A stretch of DNA of 64,000 bases from contig OX336339.1 in the NCBI GenBank assembly GCA_946902875.1, forward strand, positions 3,465,897 to 3,529,896, given 5' to 3'. The DNA is from Nematopogon swammerdamellus. Lineage: Eukaryota > Arthropoda > Insecta > Lepidoptera > Adelidae. Below are positions 49,361 through 60,210 of this stretch, in pieces. The notes beneath the pieces are model-generated. The model had not been told where the DNA came from, did not search any database, and saw only the letters and a list, made by a program, of their open reading frames with translations. The translations under genes and the position numbers were made by a program. Position 1 is the first letter of the stretch; each line of letters begins with the position of its first letter.

Positions 49361-50465
49361 TCAGAATCAGAATCAGAATCAGAAGTAATTTTATTGTGTC
49401 TCATTTCATTTTACAATACATAAATAAATGCTGTTGTTTTACAATTTATAGAGCTGTAGTCGTGATCGATCTTAATCTCTAATTGCTTGTGACAGAAATT
49501 GTCGCTCCTGTCTAGCGCGAGGCACTTTTCTTTTGTGTGGCTCTTGTTTGTTAGTTGAGGTAATTTTTATTGTTATTCTTAATGGTAGGTTAGTATCTGG
49601 CGAGTAGGTTATCCCTAGGAGGAGCCGTTCTCTTGCTGGGAGGTTTTTTCCTCTCCAGCGGTGCGAGGTGCTCGATTTCTCCGCACCTCTGTGCTTTCAA
49701 CAAAGGGTTGAACCTATTGTGTCTCACATATCGCTCGCCGGGCTCATCGAGACCCTCGATCCCTTGCTCGGACAGCTTTTTTAGCATGTCCGAGTTCAGG
49801 TCGTGAATTCTGATGTGCCACGGGTCCTCATCCATCATGTCCCATAGGACATCGGTGGGGAAGGACCTCGGAAGTCCGGCGGCCGATTTCAGAGCCATTT
49901 TGTATTGTCTTTCGAGACGTTCTATGTTGGATTTCGATATTAGTCCCAGTAACTGTACGACACCGTAGTCCAGTACTGGTACGAGACATGACTTAATAAC
50001 TAAAGTTTTAACATCAAGATTGACTTTAGAGTAGTAGCCTATAATCGGCGCGAGCATCGCTCTTACCATTTTTACTCGTTTTAACACATAATCAATGTGT
50101 GGTTTCATATGCATTGTGCGATCTAGGAACACGCCCAAGTATTTAAGATGTTCTCGATGTGGGATTTGATCTGTTCGCCCCGTCGAGTCGTCGGTTACAC
50201 GTATGAAGCGGTCATATTTTCGTTTCATGGTAAACATCATGCATTCAGTTTTGGAAACATTACATTTGAGTCCCCATTTATTATAATATTTTATGACTTC
50301 CTCTGTGGCTCTGCCGGCTTTTGTGTTAGCATCATCGGGCTTTTGGGCTCGATTGAGGATGCAGAGATCGTCCGCGTATTGAGAGTACGTTGTGTTTGGT
50401 ATTGTGTTTATATTTTGTAAATCTGCGACATATAAGTTGAAGATCAAAGGTCCGAGGATGGCACG
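49361..50465 (-). mobile_element. 5'-truncated LINE (Jockey-like) with (TTCTGA)n tail
   Basis: The minus strand carries the last third of ORF2, a 3' UTR with AATAAAATTACTTC and a (TTCTGA)4 tail at 49361-49384. TGCC occurs at both borders (50462-50466 region and 49356-49360), giving a possible 4-bp target duplication. It is inserted in a GC-rich block. Confidence 0.8.
49590..50465 (-). pseudogene. Reverse transcriptase C-terminal half (LINE ORF2)
   Basis: Begins inside motif 4-5 of the reverse transcriptase (ILGPLIFNLYVADL), with the catalytic YADD in SQYADDLCILNR about 25 residues later. It continues KWGLKCNVSKTECM, HLKYLGVFLDRTM and VLDYGVVQLLG, an ERQYKMALKSAAGLP block typical of Jockey/I-type C-termini, and ends PPRDNLLARY. 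Open for about 290 codons with no stop. The endonuclease and the N-terminal half of the reverse transcriptase are absent because of 5' truncation, so it cannot act alone. Confidence 0.85.
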
Positions 50466-50469
50466 CCGC

Positions 50470-50940
50470 CGCCGCCTTGCCGTCGCCCACCCTCGCAGAG
50501 TCGCGGGAAAACAATCGTAAAACGCTCAGTATTTCAACCTCACGTCACGAGCCATAATCTGATTTAAAACGGGCATAAATTTCAGTTAAATCTAGTGAGT
50601 GACTGTGTTCGTAAACATATCTCAAAATTTATAAGTATGTTGAACTGTTTCACTTATAGGCATCTTAAAAGTTTAGTGGCGTGCGCCATCTAGTGGTCAG
50701 CCGTTACACTATCGATCAAGGTGGATGATGATAGATGGCGTTGCGCACAACGTAACTTGTAACTGCAATATAACGAGACCCCGACTTCCACCGCTAGATG
50801 GCGCCAGCAAATCAATATATCGGGTGAACTAACAAAATATGGAACTTTGTTCATTTACCCCGTCTGAAACTAATCTTGATCAATCAAATAGAAGCGATCA
50901 GCGTCAGTTGGTCACTAACAGTGATGCCAGGCTGGATTCC
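50470..50940. other. Unassigned stretch
   Basis: Starts with the GC-rich GCCGCCGCCTTGCCGTCGCC flank of the LINE. It then holds GCGCCATCTAGTGG and CTAGATGGCGCCAGC motifs in inverted orientation (50687 and 50800), of unknown origin. Confidence 0.4.
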
Positions 50941-50944
50941 CTAA

Positions 50945-51215
50945 AAACCGGCCAAGTGCGAGTCGGACTCGCGCACCGAGGTTTCGGCACCACAAAAAAA
51001 ACGTTGAAAAAAACACGTTTCTTGTATGGGGGCCCCCCTTAATTGTTCACTTTAAAAAAAAATTTTTATTTGTTGTTATTTCCGCCAAAATAACACATAT
51101 TCTGTGAAAATTTTAACCGTCAAGCTATTACGGTTCCAAAGATACAGCAGTAGGACAGACAGACAGACAGACAGACATACAGACAGACAGACGGCACGTA
51201 GGCTTAGTGGAACGC
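50945..51215 (+). repeat. Family D repeat
   Basis: ACCGGCCAAGTGCGAGTCGG, GACTCGCGCACCGAGG, CGTTTCTTGTATGGGGGCCC, ATAACACATATTCTGTGAAA, a (CAGA)n run and GGCACGTAGGCTTAGTGG. The TACGGAACCC end is lost. Confidence 0.8.
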
Positions 51216-51219
51216 ATTC

Positions 51220-51798
51220 TCTCAGCGGCCGGCCTATACCTACTTAACGAGGGTAAACAACTCACTGAAATGAGAACCAATTTAGTAGAACTTTGTCCGC
51301 TAATTTTACACTGATTTCCTGGGGCAACAAATCGAATAATGACCGCGATGTGAATGATCTAATCACAGTAAATTCTAATCAAGTGAGCGTTGATACAATT
51401 TGTTAACTCAGACTCTAAAGAGATCGATTCAATTTTGCCAATCAGAAAGCAGTCCAGTACAAATTTTGCGAGCGGACAGCGCGGCCATTTATATTGTGAA
51501 ACTTCAGTATTGTCCTCGCTTCCATGTGTCGGTTCCCTCGATATATTATGCAGGAAATATTGCGGTGGAACTTGACCTACTGAAGCAGTGAGTGACGACG
51601 GTGCTAGGCGTCAGCATCGTCGCGACAAAAGCCTCGCGCCTGAGAGGGCCTCGCAAAAATTTGTTTACCCTAGCTGACTCCCTTTGGGATCGCGCGATCC
51701 CAAAAATTCTCATAAAAGTATGGTCGCACACTTTGGGCTATTGCTTGTTGGGTTATTTATTTTAATTTTTGATTGTTCGTGTAATTTTTGTGAACATT
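51220..51798. other. Unassigned stretch
   Basis: No recognised repeat, RNA gene or spliced frame. Confidence 0.5.
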
Positions 51799-51799
51799 T

Positions 51800-52045
51800 C
51801 ATCCTTCCTTATACCTATAATAAAATCCAACGTCTGCTTTCTGTCTGAGTGTCTGAGTGTCTGAGTGTATGTCTGTCTGTCCGCTTATAACTCGAGAACC
51901 ACTGAACCGATTTTAATAAAACAAAATTCTACGGATAGCTTGATTCTTCCCATCAACTATAGGCTACTTACTATCACGCTAAATGGCTTATGAGGTTAGC
52001 AGTGAAGTGAAATATGAGAGCGGGCGGAGCCGCGGGCACAGCTTG
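51800..52045 (+). mobile_element. Helitron-like element, short
   Basis: ATACCTATAATAAAATCCAA at the start, a (TCTGAGTG)n run, CTTATAACTCGAGAACCACTG, CCGATTTTAATAAAAC, and the 3' end GGAGCCGCGGGCACAGCTTGTT. The GCCGCGGGC..AGCT(A/T)GT end is the usual lepidopteran Helitron signature. Confidence 0.65.
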
Positions 52046-52324
52046 TTATCAATAAAACTCATATACTCATCAGTTTTCTTTCTGACTGGGAATTGAAAGA
52101 GGCCTCGCAAAGCTGATGTCGCTGACGTCTACATTTGGTCTAACACCGCCACTGTACTGAAGGACAAATTGTGATGTGAATTGAGAAGCCATAGTGGAGA
52201 TTGGCGTCACTTTCTGAGAGCGGTTTGTTTGACAGTTCGTATAGAAAAAGCAAACGGATGAGTGAGATTTTAAAATAGAAAAAGAAATCGACTAACTAAC
52301 GAAAAGTAAAGCGACATGGAAAGG

Positions 52325-52448
52325 CACCTGTCATGCTGGAATGGCATTCGCATTCCCCGTGCATCACAGAATGTCCATGGGCATCGTTAGACATCTACTC
52401 GTAGGTGAAACGATGTCACATGTCGCGTTTTCCATAAAAAAAAAACAA
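52325..52448 (+). pseudogene. LINE 3' UTR with poly(A) (family L)
   Basis: GCTGGAATGGCATTCGCATT, GAATGTCCATGGGCATCG, TTAGACATCTACTCG and TGTCACATGTCGCGTTTTCC, followed by a run of A residues. Confidence 0.7.
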
Positions 52449-52449
52449 A

Positions 52450-53028
52450 AGTATGCACTTTTGGATATTTATACCGTGGAAGAAGAATGGGCTGTGTCAG
52501 TGAGACGAACGCAAATTTTATGTAATACGTCGAGCTATCCTGCCTCCGCTCCCTACGCCCCGTGACAGGATTTTGTGTATTTGGGGCACACGGTCCAATA
52601 AATTAGTACGGTACGCCGCATGTTGCGATCACAAAAAAATATTAATAGTATAGCGACGGTAGCGCCAAAACAACTTTTTTGGAGCTAAAGCTGGCGTCAT
52701 TTCCGTTTCTTGAATTCGCCCGTGTGCCACCCTACAACCACTCATACAACATGAAATTCAAAACATACTTATTCTACGTCAAAACGCGATATCAACGTCG
52801 TTCACGTCTTGTTCAATTAAATAATTAAACAAGTAATCGCTACCCGATATGGTGCGTAACGAGGCACCCCGCCGCTACCGCACCAAAATAGTCGATATCG
52901 GACACCCGGTGGCTAAGCTCAAACGGCAGTTCGGGTCGGTACTAGTGTAAGATCTGACCCGATCAGTACCCTTATCACGAGATGACGACCGGCAGTGCCC
53001 AACATTTCAAAGGACGATTAAAACATGG
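52450..53028. other. Unassigned stretch
   Basis: No recognised repeat or RNA gene. Frames lack supporting features. Confidence 0.45.
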
Positions 53029-53029
53029 C

Positions 53030-53441
53030 CAATAACACCACTCCTCGCGAAACCACGCTCAGAGAGGCGCCATGCCAGCTACAAGGCGGACAAAGAGGTC
53101 GTTGTCTAATTTATTAACACGCCTTTTGAAGATTCCCAGGTTATAATAGGTGGTGGGGAACACACTCGCCGGAAGACCTTTCCAAATTTTCGCCGTACGA
53201 TATAGGAACGATTTCGAAAAGCGATGCGTTCTCAGAAGTTGTGTGTCAACAACATATGGATGTTCCGAGCGAGTCCGGCGGGTGTGACGGATACGGATCG
53301 GGGCAGGAGGGATGAGGGAAGCCAGTTCTTCGGAACATCGGCAATGGTAGTACCTATAAAACAGGCTAAGGGAACAAATTGTTCGCTCGTGTTTCAATGA
53401 TTCAAGTCCCTCCGTGAGCTTGGGATCACCAATTAGGCTTA
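53030..53441 (-). pseudogene. LINE ORF2 C-terminus + 3' UTR (family A), abutting a host exon
   Basis: The minus strand reads LIGDPKLTEGLESLKHER, SLSLFYRYYHCRCSEELASL, HPYVVDTQLLRTHRFSK, RTAKIWKGLPASVFP and LGIFKRRVNKL. It continues into the GAGCGTGGTTTCGCGAGGAG UTR. The first recognisable LINE codons begin within about 7 bases of the splice donor of the exon at 53443-53622. Confidence 0.8.
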
Positions 53442-53442
53442 C

Positions 53443-53622
53443 CTTTAGCGACAGCGGGCAGTGTGCTGGGGCGGGCGGGCTGGAGTCGCCGCTGGGCGGG
53501 CTTGCGCGGCGAGCCGGGTGGCGGAGCGGCGGAGGGGGCGGCGGCGGCGGCGGGGGAGGTGCGCGTGCGCACCGTCACCGGAGACGACGGCAGCTTCGGC
53601 AGACCCACGCCGTTCTTCTTGC
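53443..53622 (-). CDS. Host-gene internal exon, Pro/Ala/Ser-rich, phase 1-1
   Basis: Minus-strand acceptor CTGTTCGTTGCAG ends at 53623 and donor AAAG|GTAAGCC begins at 53442. The exon is 180 nt (60 codons) with phase-1 borders on both sides. In frame it reads KKNGVGLPKLPSSPVTVRTR, then an SPAAAAAPSAAPPPGSPRK run and PARPSTLPAVAK. It is basic, disordered and full of SP sites, as in cytoskeletal or scaffold proteins; no domain is recognised. GC content is far above its surroundings. A symmetric exon of this kind can be skipped without a frame change. The plus-strand GC-rich frames here are shadows. Confidence 0.75.
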
Positions 53623-53698
53623 CTGCAACGAACAGTAAACTTTATTTAACGAGGCAATTGTATGCTGGTATGGGTTTTTCGACAGGATTTGCTAATTG

Positions 53699-54073
53699 TT
53701 TTTATGGAACGGTCTGCTACTTCATCTACAACATCCGTGATGTCAGCCCATACGAGTAACGCCTTGGTGAACTAGGTGCCATGTCAGTGATTCCCTTTGG
53801 TCGGGCCGGCTACACTGAACTGGACGGAATGCACGAACGATTTGCATAGCCGCTTCGGCCAACCTTTCATTCAGTGCGGTGGTTATCAACCCGGGCGGGT
53901 TAAACCCTATTAAGGTAAGAAGGGAAGTGACGTACAGTTTTACGTGGAATCCGAACTACGGTCAACCTCCAACGGTCGTAACGGTCACCGATCCAAGTTC
54001 TGACCGCGCCCAGGTGTGCTTATGCTCACGAACGACAGTCAACCGATCGAACCGCTGAGGTACAGAGGCTGAC
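53699..54073 (-). repeat. Composite tRNA/5S-like SINE, family C
   Basis: The body end TTTTTATGGAACGGTCTGC (plus), CGTGATGTCAGCCCATA, CAGTGCGGTGGTTATCAACC, GGAATCCGAACTACGG and GCTGAGGTACAGAGGCTGAC. The head is diverged (the A box reads GTACCTCAGCGG). Confidence 0.8.
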
Positions 54074-54225
54074 AAATATATATTTATTCCTCATTATCTT
54101 ACTATAGCGAAGCAGGTAGATAACAAAATGACTCCAGACTGAGGAGTATCCTCTGATTGTCTTTGGTTCCTCACAAATCTCACGGACACATCAGACAGAA
54201 GACAGGTTCCGTGAGATAATCTTTT

Positions 54226-54573
54226 GTCAGCCTCGGTCGGTAGCTCAGTGGAGTACTTGGATGGGTGACCGCTCTCGACCGTTGGAAGCTAAACGTGGTT
54301 TCGGTTTCCACGTTAAAACTGTAGGTCCCTTCCCTTCTTACCTTACTAGGTGGTAGGGTTTATCCCGCCCGGTTTGATACCACCGCACTGAATGAAACGT
54401 CGCGTCGGTCGGAACGGCTATGTAAATAGTTCGTGTTTTCCGTCCAGTTCAGTGTAGCCGACATGAAATGAAGGGAAGCGCTGACGTGGCACCTAGTTCA
54501 TCCGGTGTTATGGGCTGACATCACGGAAGCTGCAGGTGATGTAGCCAACCGTGTCAGGTTCTACAAAAAAATA
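54226..54573 (+). repeat. Composite tRNA/5S-like SINE, family C
   Basis: GTCAGCCTCGGTCGGTAGCT, CAGTGGAGTACTTGGATGGG, GTGGTTTCGGTTTCC, the full body and TGTCAGGTTCTACAAAAAA. The segment between the A box and the 5S-like box is deleted, bringing CAGTGG and AGTACTTGG together. Confidence 0.85.
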
Positions 54574-54910
54574 AATCTTAAGATTGGCGGAATCAGAGGA
54601 TAATGTTTCTTCCCGCAAGTGGGCGAGCGGATTGATCGATGTTGGTCGACCGATATACATTTACCCACGGCTCATAAAGTATTCAACCATGAGGGATGGA
54701 CCTATTATCCACGGAGTAGATGAATGAATACATTAATTGCCCTAAAGCATCTTATTCACCATCCATCTTGCTGTACGTCCCGCCAAGGTCGCCGTGCTGA
54801 ACGTAACATACGCACCATCCAAGACACCATCGTTAAGGCGCTTTAGCGAATTTTCGGAGACTCAAGTAGGTACCTTTCAATGTTTCATTCAAACAATTTT
54901 CATACATATC

Positions 54911-55240
54911 ATATATACATATCACACACGCTGAATCCCGACAATCGGGGTAAGCAGAGTAATCGGTGTTGTGCTGCAAGAACTGTGGTAAATTACAGCA
55001 CAACACCGACGACCACGTTTCGCAAAGTATTCGGACAAGATTCAATCGAGCAAGCAGCAAATGGCAGGAAGACCCACCTGCTGCCTGACTGGGTGGAAGT
55101 ACCGTGCCAAGGTGAGAGGTGGCGAACCTGTCGCCCTTTAGCACGGCATCGTGTCCTTATCCCTTAGTCGCCTTTTACGACATGCACGGGGAGATATGCA
55201 GTGGGGCTATTCTTTTTAAGTACCGACCCCACACGATACT
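54911..55240 (-). repeat. Family R repeat, full
   Basis: On plus: ACACGCTGAATCCCGACAAT, AATCGGTGTTGTGCTGC, ACAGCACAACACCGACG, AGACCCACCTGCTGCCTG, CCGTGCCAAGGTGAGAGG, TAGTCGCCTTTTACGACATG and AGTACCGACCCCACACG. It is a complete reference copy of the family. Confidence 0.85.
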
Positions 55241-55434
55241 CAATTTTCATATGGTTGGTATTATTACATTGGAGACAATTTTCGCTAATGAGATAAGTGG
55301 GACCCTGTCTCTTTGTTTAAGATTGTAGAGGTGCGTACCCCTTCTCTTGGGCCTGCGTAACCCTCGTCTTGAGCCTGCGTACCCCTGGGGTTACGTGTAC
55401 AATTATTTGGGACGCTGCTGAGCTGCCCTAATAC

Positions 55435-55715
55435 ATTGACGGTCGAAAGGGCTATGTAAATAGTTCGTGTTTTCCGTCCAGCTCGGTGTAGCCGACATGA
55501 AATGAAGTGAAGCACTAACATGGCACCTAGTTCACCAAGGTGTTATGGGCGTTCGCGGATGTTGTAGTTGTAGTCAACCGTGTCAGTTTCCATTAAAAAT
55601 AAATATAAAAATTGCTAAACATGGTGGTCGGTGTTGCGTTACTAAGAGTACTTGCAGCACAACACCGACTACTCTGATTACCCCGATTGTCGGGACACAG
55701 CGTGTGGTATGTATG
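55435..55715 (+). repeat. Family C body fragment followed by a family R 3' fragment
   Basis: GACGGTCGAAAGGGCTATGT to TGTCAGTTTCCATTAAAAAT (55435-55600), then GGTGGTCGGTGTTGCG, ACAACACCGACTACTCTG and GTCGGGACACAGCGTGTGG (55620-55715). Confidence 0.75.
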
Positions 55716-55719
55716 TATA

Positions 55720-56115
55720 GAATAAATTTTACTGAAGAAATTCAGAAATATTGCCGTTATTAAATTAGAATAATAAATAGCCATTACAACATGTTACGCG
55801 AAAAATTATTTCTATCCTTTTATCATCATTGTCAATCACAACAAACGAAACAATAAAAATATAACAAGATAACATTTTAGAAATGACAAGGCACAAAATA
55901 ATTAGGCTTATCTTGAACAAGGTGTGAGATTCCGAACTCACATGTTGAACAACTGCAATCTCGGTAAAAAATTGTGAAACTAATAAATTATGGAGAGAGC
56001 AGTGATTCATTTGTAAGATTTTATCACACTGTGATCATACCAAAGTAAAATAAACTTAATTTGACATTTTGGAAGACAAACTGTGAACAATCAACCACAC
56101 GATTGGGCTGTAAAA
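55720..56115. other. Unassigned AT-rich stretch
   Basis: No recognised repeat, RNA gene or spliced frame. Confidence 0.5.
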
Positions 56116-56299
56116 TAAGCTATTAGGAGTCTAACGACGCCCATGGACATTCGACGCCCATATGCGGGTTTGCGAATGCCATGCGTTCTCCATCCCTTAG
56201 GGATTCTGGGTCCTAAGTGATAGGAAAGATGAGTACTATGGGGCTGATATTAACAAATCATTGTTAAAAGCACTAAAAATAAAAAATAAAAAATTAAAA

Positions 56300-56665
56300 A
56301 AATCCGGCCAAGTGCGAGTCGTACTCGCGCACCGAGGGTTCCGCCATGTCATGCTCAGCGCCACTCACGCCATCTATGGCGTGTTTTATGAAATGCTTCA
56401 TATTAGTTAAAATTCATGATTAGTTAAAATGCTTCATACTGTTTTCGGTAGATGGCGCGCATACACTTTTAGTATGGGACCCCCCGTGAATTTTTTACTT
56501 TTTCTTATTCTTTATTATTTTTTGTTATATCGGCCATAATAACAAATATTCTGTTAAAATGTCATTACGGTTCAAAAGATACAGCCGTCGGACAGACGGA
56601 CAGACAGAGAGACGACGTAGGCTTAGTAATAGGGTTCCGTAAGACGGATACGGAACCCTAATAAA
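56300..56665 (+). repeat. Family D repeat, full
   Basis: AATCCGGCCAAGTGCGAGTC, CGCGCACCGAGGGTTCCGCC, ACGCCATCTATGGCGTG, AGATGGCGCGCATACAC, TTTGTTATATCGGCC, a CAGACGGACAGACAG run and AGACGGATACGGAACCCTAA. Confidence 0.85.
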
Positions 56666-56699
56666 AATTACACGCTCCCACACCATCTGAACGTCTTGC

Positions 56700-57590
56700 T
56701 TCTACACGAGAATGGGCATGGTCATTCTATCTTATTTATTGTTTCGTGCATGTGACTAGATATCTCCATGAAAAACAAAAATACCACGATATCAAAATAG
56801 ATAGGTCGAATGTCTCGATTGCGCCAACAAATACTTAAATAGCTCTAAAGTCCCGTTAGCTAACGACAGATTGAATCATTAACTCGATAAGTGAAACCAC
56901 AGATTAACTAATAAGTAGTGTGAAACCACGACTTGCCAGGCAAAGTGACTTTAGCTCAAATGGTCGTTATCTCTGAGAATGCGTTCTTCTTTCATCAAAT
57001 CATAAATGTCTACGTAGTGGCAGAATTATACAGAGTGTTTGGTAATTCGATACATTCCTTCTAAGGGGTCATTCTAGAGCTAATTTGCAACAAATTTGTC
57101 CCAATAAACTATGGGTCGAAAATGAATAGATTTTGAGTTATTTAGGTTTAAATTTTTTTTTTTAATTTTCTGTCTTGTTACCAAAAAATTATAATTATAA
57201 AATAAATAATCCACTCTGGGTACTTAATCAGCTATTTTCTAATAGCTGACGAATGAGAGACTACTTTAAAAAAATAAGTGCCCTGAAAATATCCGTAATC
57301 TCAGAAATAAACGGACATAAATCATAGGTTAGGCAAAAAAAAAACACAAAATTTATTTAAATCGAAGAGGATTACTAAAAAAAATTGTACGACACGTGAC
57401 ATGCAAATTATGGGAATAACTTCATCATTTCATAAGCTTTCAGAAAATGTACAAATGTTGTACACTTGCACACAAGTTAGATTTTTTTATCAGATCATTC
57501 TGTTTTGCTATGGATTTTGCGACGGCGCGGCGGCGTTGACGCTGCGGCACAAAGGGGATACGCGCATCCTTACCCTGATCGTCGTATACT
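56700..57590. other. Unassigned, with a possible TIR-element end
   Basis: ACAGAGTGTTTGGTAATTCG at 57031 followed by CTAAGGGGTCATTCTAGAGC resembles the ACAGGGTGTTTGGTAA ends of common insect MITEs. I could not find the matching right end. The rest is unassigned. Confidence 0.35.
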
Positions 57591-57599
57591 TAATGTAAG

Positions 57600-57900
57600 A
57601 GTGTTTTCTGGGACATACCGACGCCTCTGAGAAATCGGCAGTATTAACCGAAGGCAGGCAGATGTTGGCAGACCAGGTGTTATTCCGCCTGAAGATGCGG
57701 AGGAAGTATTGGAGTTTTTCAGAAGAGATCAAGAGAGAGAATACATGGCGATACGGAACACTCGGTGCGCGAGTTCGACTCGCACTTGGCCAGTTTTTTT
57801 GTCTCCAATGCTGCCGTGTCGTGGTCATTGCAGTGCCGTTATCGTTGAATGCGCAAACTCCCTAATTGTTTTTTTTAAGTTATAACAATAATAACAATAT
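57600..57900. repeat. Includes a terminal family D fragment
   Basis: Only 57748-57797 is assignable: GATACGGAACACTCGGTGCG, CGAGTTCGACTCGCACTTGG, CCAGTTTTTTT, a minus-oriented family D terminus. The remainder is unassigned. Confidence 0.5.
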
Positions 57901-58189
57901 GTTTTCATTCATCCATAATTTATGAAGACATTTCGTAAGCCTGAAAATGCGAAACCGATGTTCTAGGAAGCTCAAGTCGAAGTTCTTGTTTTATTGAGCC
58001 ACATTGAACCCATTTATTCGTAGTTTATCGTTCCCGCCCGCTCTCCTCCCCTAAGCTACACTCTCAACCCTCCTTCCAGGCCACCCGATGACGTCACACC
58101 ACCCTCTGACTCACGGAGGGATGTATACGAGAATCATCCCGGGTGAATCACTATACAGACTGCGAGATATCGGTACATATACATACATA

Positions 58190-58500
58190 CATACCACACG
58201 CTGTATCTAAGCAATAGGGGTAAGCAGAGTAATCGGTGCTGTGCTGCAGGTACTCTTGTAAATTACAGCACAACACCGACCAAAGTTATTTAGCAAAGTA
58301 TTAGGACAAGATAGCAGCAACTAAGGCATGAAGACCCACCTGCTGCATGACTCGGTGGAAGGACCGTGCCACGGTGAGAGGTGGCTGACCTGTCGCCTTT
58401 TAGCACGGCACCTTTTCATTATCCCTTAGTCCCGTTTTACGACACGCACGGGGAGAGATGCGGTGGGGTTATTCTTTTTAAGTACCGGCCCCACACGGTA
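58190..58500 (-). repeat. Family R repeat, full
   Basis: On plus: CCACACGCTGTATCTAAGC, TCGGTGCTGTGCTGCAGG, ACAGCACAACACCGACC, AGACCCACCTGCTGCATG, CGTGCCACGGTGAGAGG, GCACGGGGAGAGATGCGG and GTACCGGCCCCACACGG. Confidence 0.85.
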
Positions 58501-58639
58501 CAAAACATACAATTTGTATTTTGACTTTCCTTTCATGTTAATTGTTTATTGTTTATTTAGCATCTATTGGCTGGCAGTACACTGCGCTCAGATTTGTCAT
58601 AATATGTACATTGTAACCAAAGACATTAAACCCTATTCC

Positions 58640-58730
58640 ATAATTGTAACATTCCGGCAGTTCGATTATTACAGCAAAGAACTGAGAAGAAACTTCACTG
58701 GAATTTTTTTCGCATTACATAGGCAAAACT
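58640..58730 (-). repeat. Family P repeat fragment
   Basis: Minus strand: GTGAAGTTTCTTCTCAGTTC and TAATAATCGAACTGCCGGAA. Confidence 0.55.
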
Positions 58731-58819
58731 GCAAGAGAATAGGTTGAGCCAAAGATAATTGTTCTGTGGATTGAGCCGGGCTGTGGTTGAGCCGTTCTTG
58801 TGTTATAGTTATAAGCGTA

Positions 58820-59266
58820 TACAACGTGTCCCAAAACTCAACGTCAAGCGGGAAACAGGGAGTAGGTCAGTTTATGACTTACCAAGGGAAAAATCTGAGT
58901 CATTTATTTTTTTTCGAAAAAAATTTAACTGAAATTTTTTTTTGGTAAAATTACAGGCATTTTTTGGTTTATTTGGGATAGTTATCATTTATGTATCAAT
59001 AAAAATAATAAATAGCAGAGTTATTTAAGTTTCCAATATACAAATTTGAACAATTATATTTGCAAATTTGTAGTCGTAGTTTTAATTATAATAACATTTA
59101 AATTTTAGGTACTTTAACCTAAAATTTAAATTTTCAACGTTTCTCAAAAAATGCTCATATCATAAAAAACAAATGACTCCGATTTTTTTCTTATTTTTCC
59201 CTGGGTAGTCATAAACTGGCCTACTCCCTGGTTCCCGCTTGACGTTGAGTTTTGGGACACGTTGTA
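58820..59266. mobile_element. MITE with ~95-bp TIRs and TA target duplication
   Basis: Both ends read TACAACGTGTCCCAAAACTC inward, and TA is present at 58818-58819 and 59267-59268. The arms share ACGTCAAGCGGGAA(A/C)CAGGG, GAGTAGG(T/C)CAGTTTATGAC and GAGTCATTT. The interior is AT-rich and non-coding. TA duplication with long TIRs suggests a Tc1/mariner-type origin. The right half of a relative is at 62240-62386. Confidence 0.85.
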
Positions 59267-59276
59267 TACATACATT

Positions 59277-59460
59277 TTCTACTTCTTATAAAAGGGAACG
59301 TGCCTGTATGTATGTTTGAGGTAAACTCCGGAACCACTGAATAGATTTTGATGAGGTTTGCACCAATGTAAAAGAGTAGTTCTTGCTGCTCACTATAAGA
59401 TACATACCATCACGCTAAATTACATTAGGGCTGAGCAGCATCGAAGAAAGTATAGTATGA
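59277..59460 (+). mobile_element. Helitron-like fragment
   Basis: TCTACTTCTTATAAAAGGGA, TTTGAGGTAAACTCCGGAAC, ATAGATTTTGATGAGGTTTG and GATACATACCATCACGCTAA. Related to 33740 and 61130. Confidence 0.55.
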
Positions 59461-59469
59461 ACGGAATTT

Positions 59470-59630
59470 AGTGTCGAATGGCAGTGCCGGGTGGAGAGGG
59501 GAGAGAAGGACGGAGGGGAGTGGGCAAGAGGGGAGAAGGTGAGGGAGGGAGGGAGGGGGAAGCGAGGGAGAGAGGGAGAGAATATAAGAGGAGCGATCGT
59601 TTATTATACTTGCGTTTAAATCGGATTAAG
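59470..59630. other. Purine-rich tract
   Basis: GGGAGGGAGGGAGG- and GAGAGAGGGAG-type sequence, low complexity. Confidence 0.7.
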
Positions 59631-59632
59631 CC

Positions 59633-60075
59633 GTGCGACTAGTGGGTGACCCCGAAGTGTCCTGCGATCTAGAACCACTGCAACACCGTAGGGATGTCGG
59701 CTCCCTAAGTGTGTTCTATCGCTTATCCCATGAGGAGTGCTCGGAGGAGCTGGTTAATGCGATCCCGACGTCCCCTTTCCACGTTCGCACCACGCGCACT
59801 GGGCAGGGATTGCATCCCTACACACTGGACTTACCACAGATGCGTACCAATCGATTTTGTAGATCTTTCCTCTACAGAACCGGTAAACTGTGGAACGCTC
59901 TCCCTGCCCATATATTTCCCCCCAAGTACAGTCTCGGGTCTTTCAAAAGGGGCGTGAATGGGCACCTGTCAGGCCGGCATGGCATTCGCAACCCCTGCAT
60001 ACGACCGAATGTCCATGGGCGTAGTTAGACACCTTATGGGTGGCTCGGCACAATATGTCGCGCTATGAATAAAAA
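59633..60075 (+). pseudogene. LINE ORF2 C-terminus + 3' UTR (family L)
   Basis: The frame to 60028 reads RLVGDPEVSCDLEPLQHRRD, SLSVFYRLSHEECSEELVNA, HPYTLDLPQMRTNRFCRSF, KLWNALPAHIFPPKYSLG and GVNGHLSGRHGIRNP. It is unbroken for 131 codons but 5' truncated at the RLVGDP motif. The UTR GTTAGACACCTTATGGGTGG runs to an AATAAAAAAATTATAATAAT tail. Confidence 0.85.
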
Positions 60076-60210
60076 AATTATAATAATAATTAAAACGAGT
60101 CTGCCGCGAGCGAAGCCGTGGTTAAAAGCCAGAGTATACATACATACACACAGACCGCAAACGTTGGATCTTATATGTATGGAAGTAGTTAGGGCGGGCG
60201 GATGACTCAC

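Noticed and set aside
53414..53759. Gly/Ala/Arg-rich plus-strand frames
   Set aside because: They are shadows of the minus-strand Pro/Ala-rich exon, which alone has splice sites.
57031..57600. Complete MITE starting ACAGAGTGTTTGGTAATTCG
   Set aside because: Only the left end is convincing; no matching inverted right end or duplication was found.
58078..58160. Possible exon on plus (CCTTCCAG acceptor, frame PPDDVTPPSDSRRD) or on minus (TCGCAG acceptor, GTGAGT donor at 58107-58112)
   Set aside because: Splice-like signals occur on both strands over the same ~80 bases and the frames conflict. Short and undecidable without transcripts.
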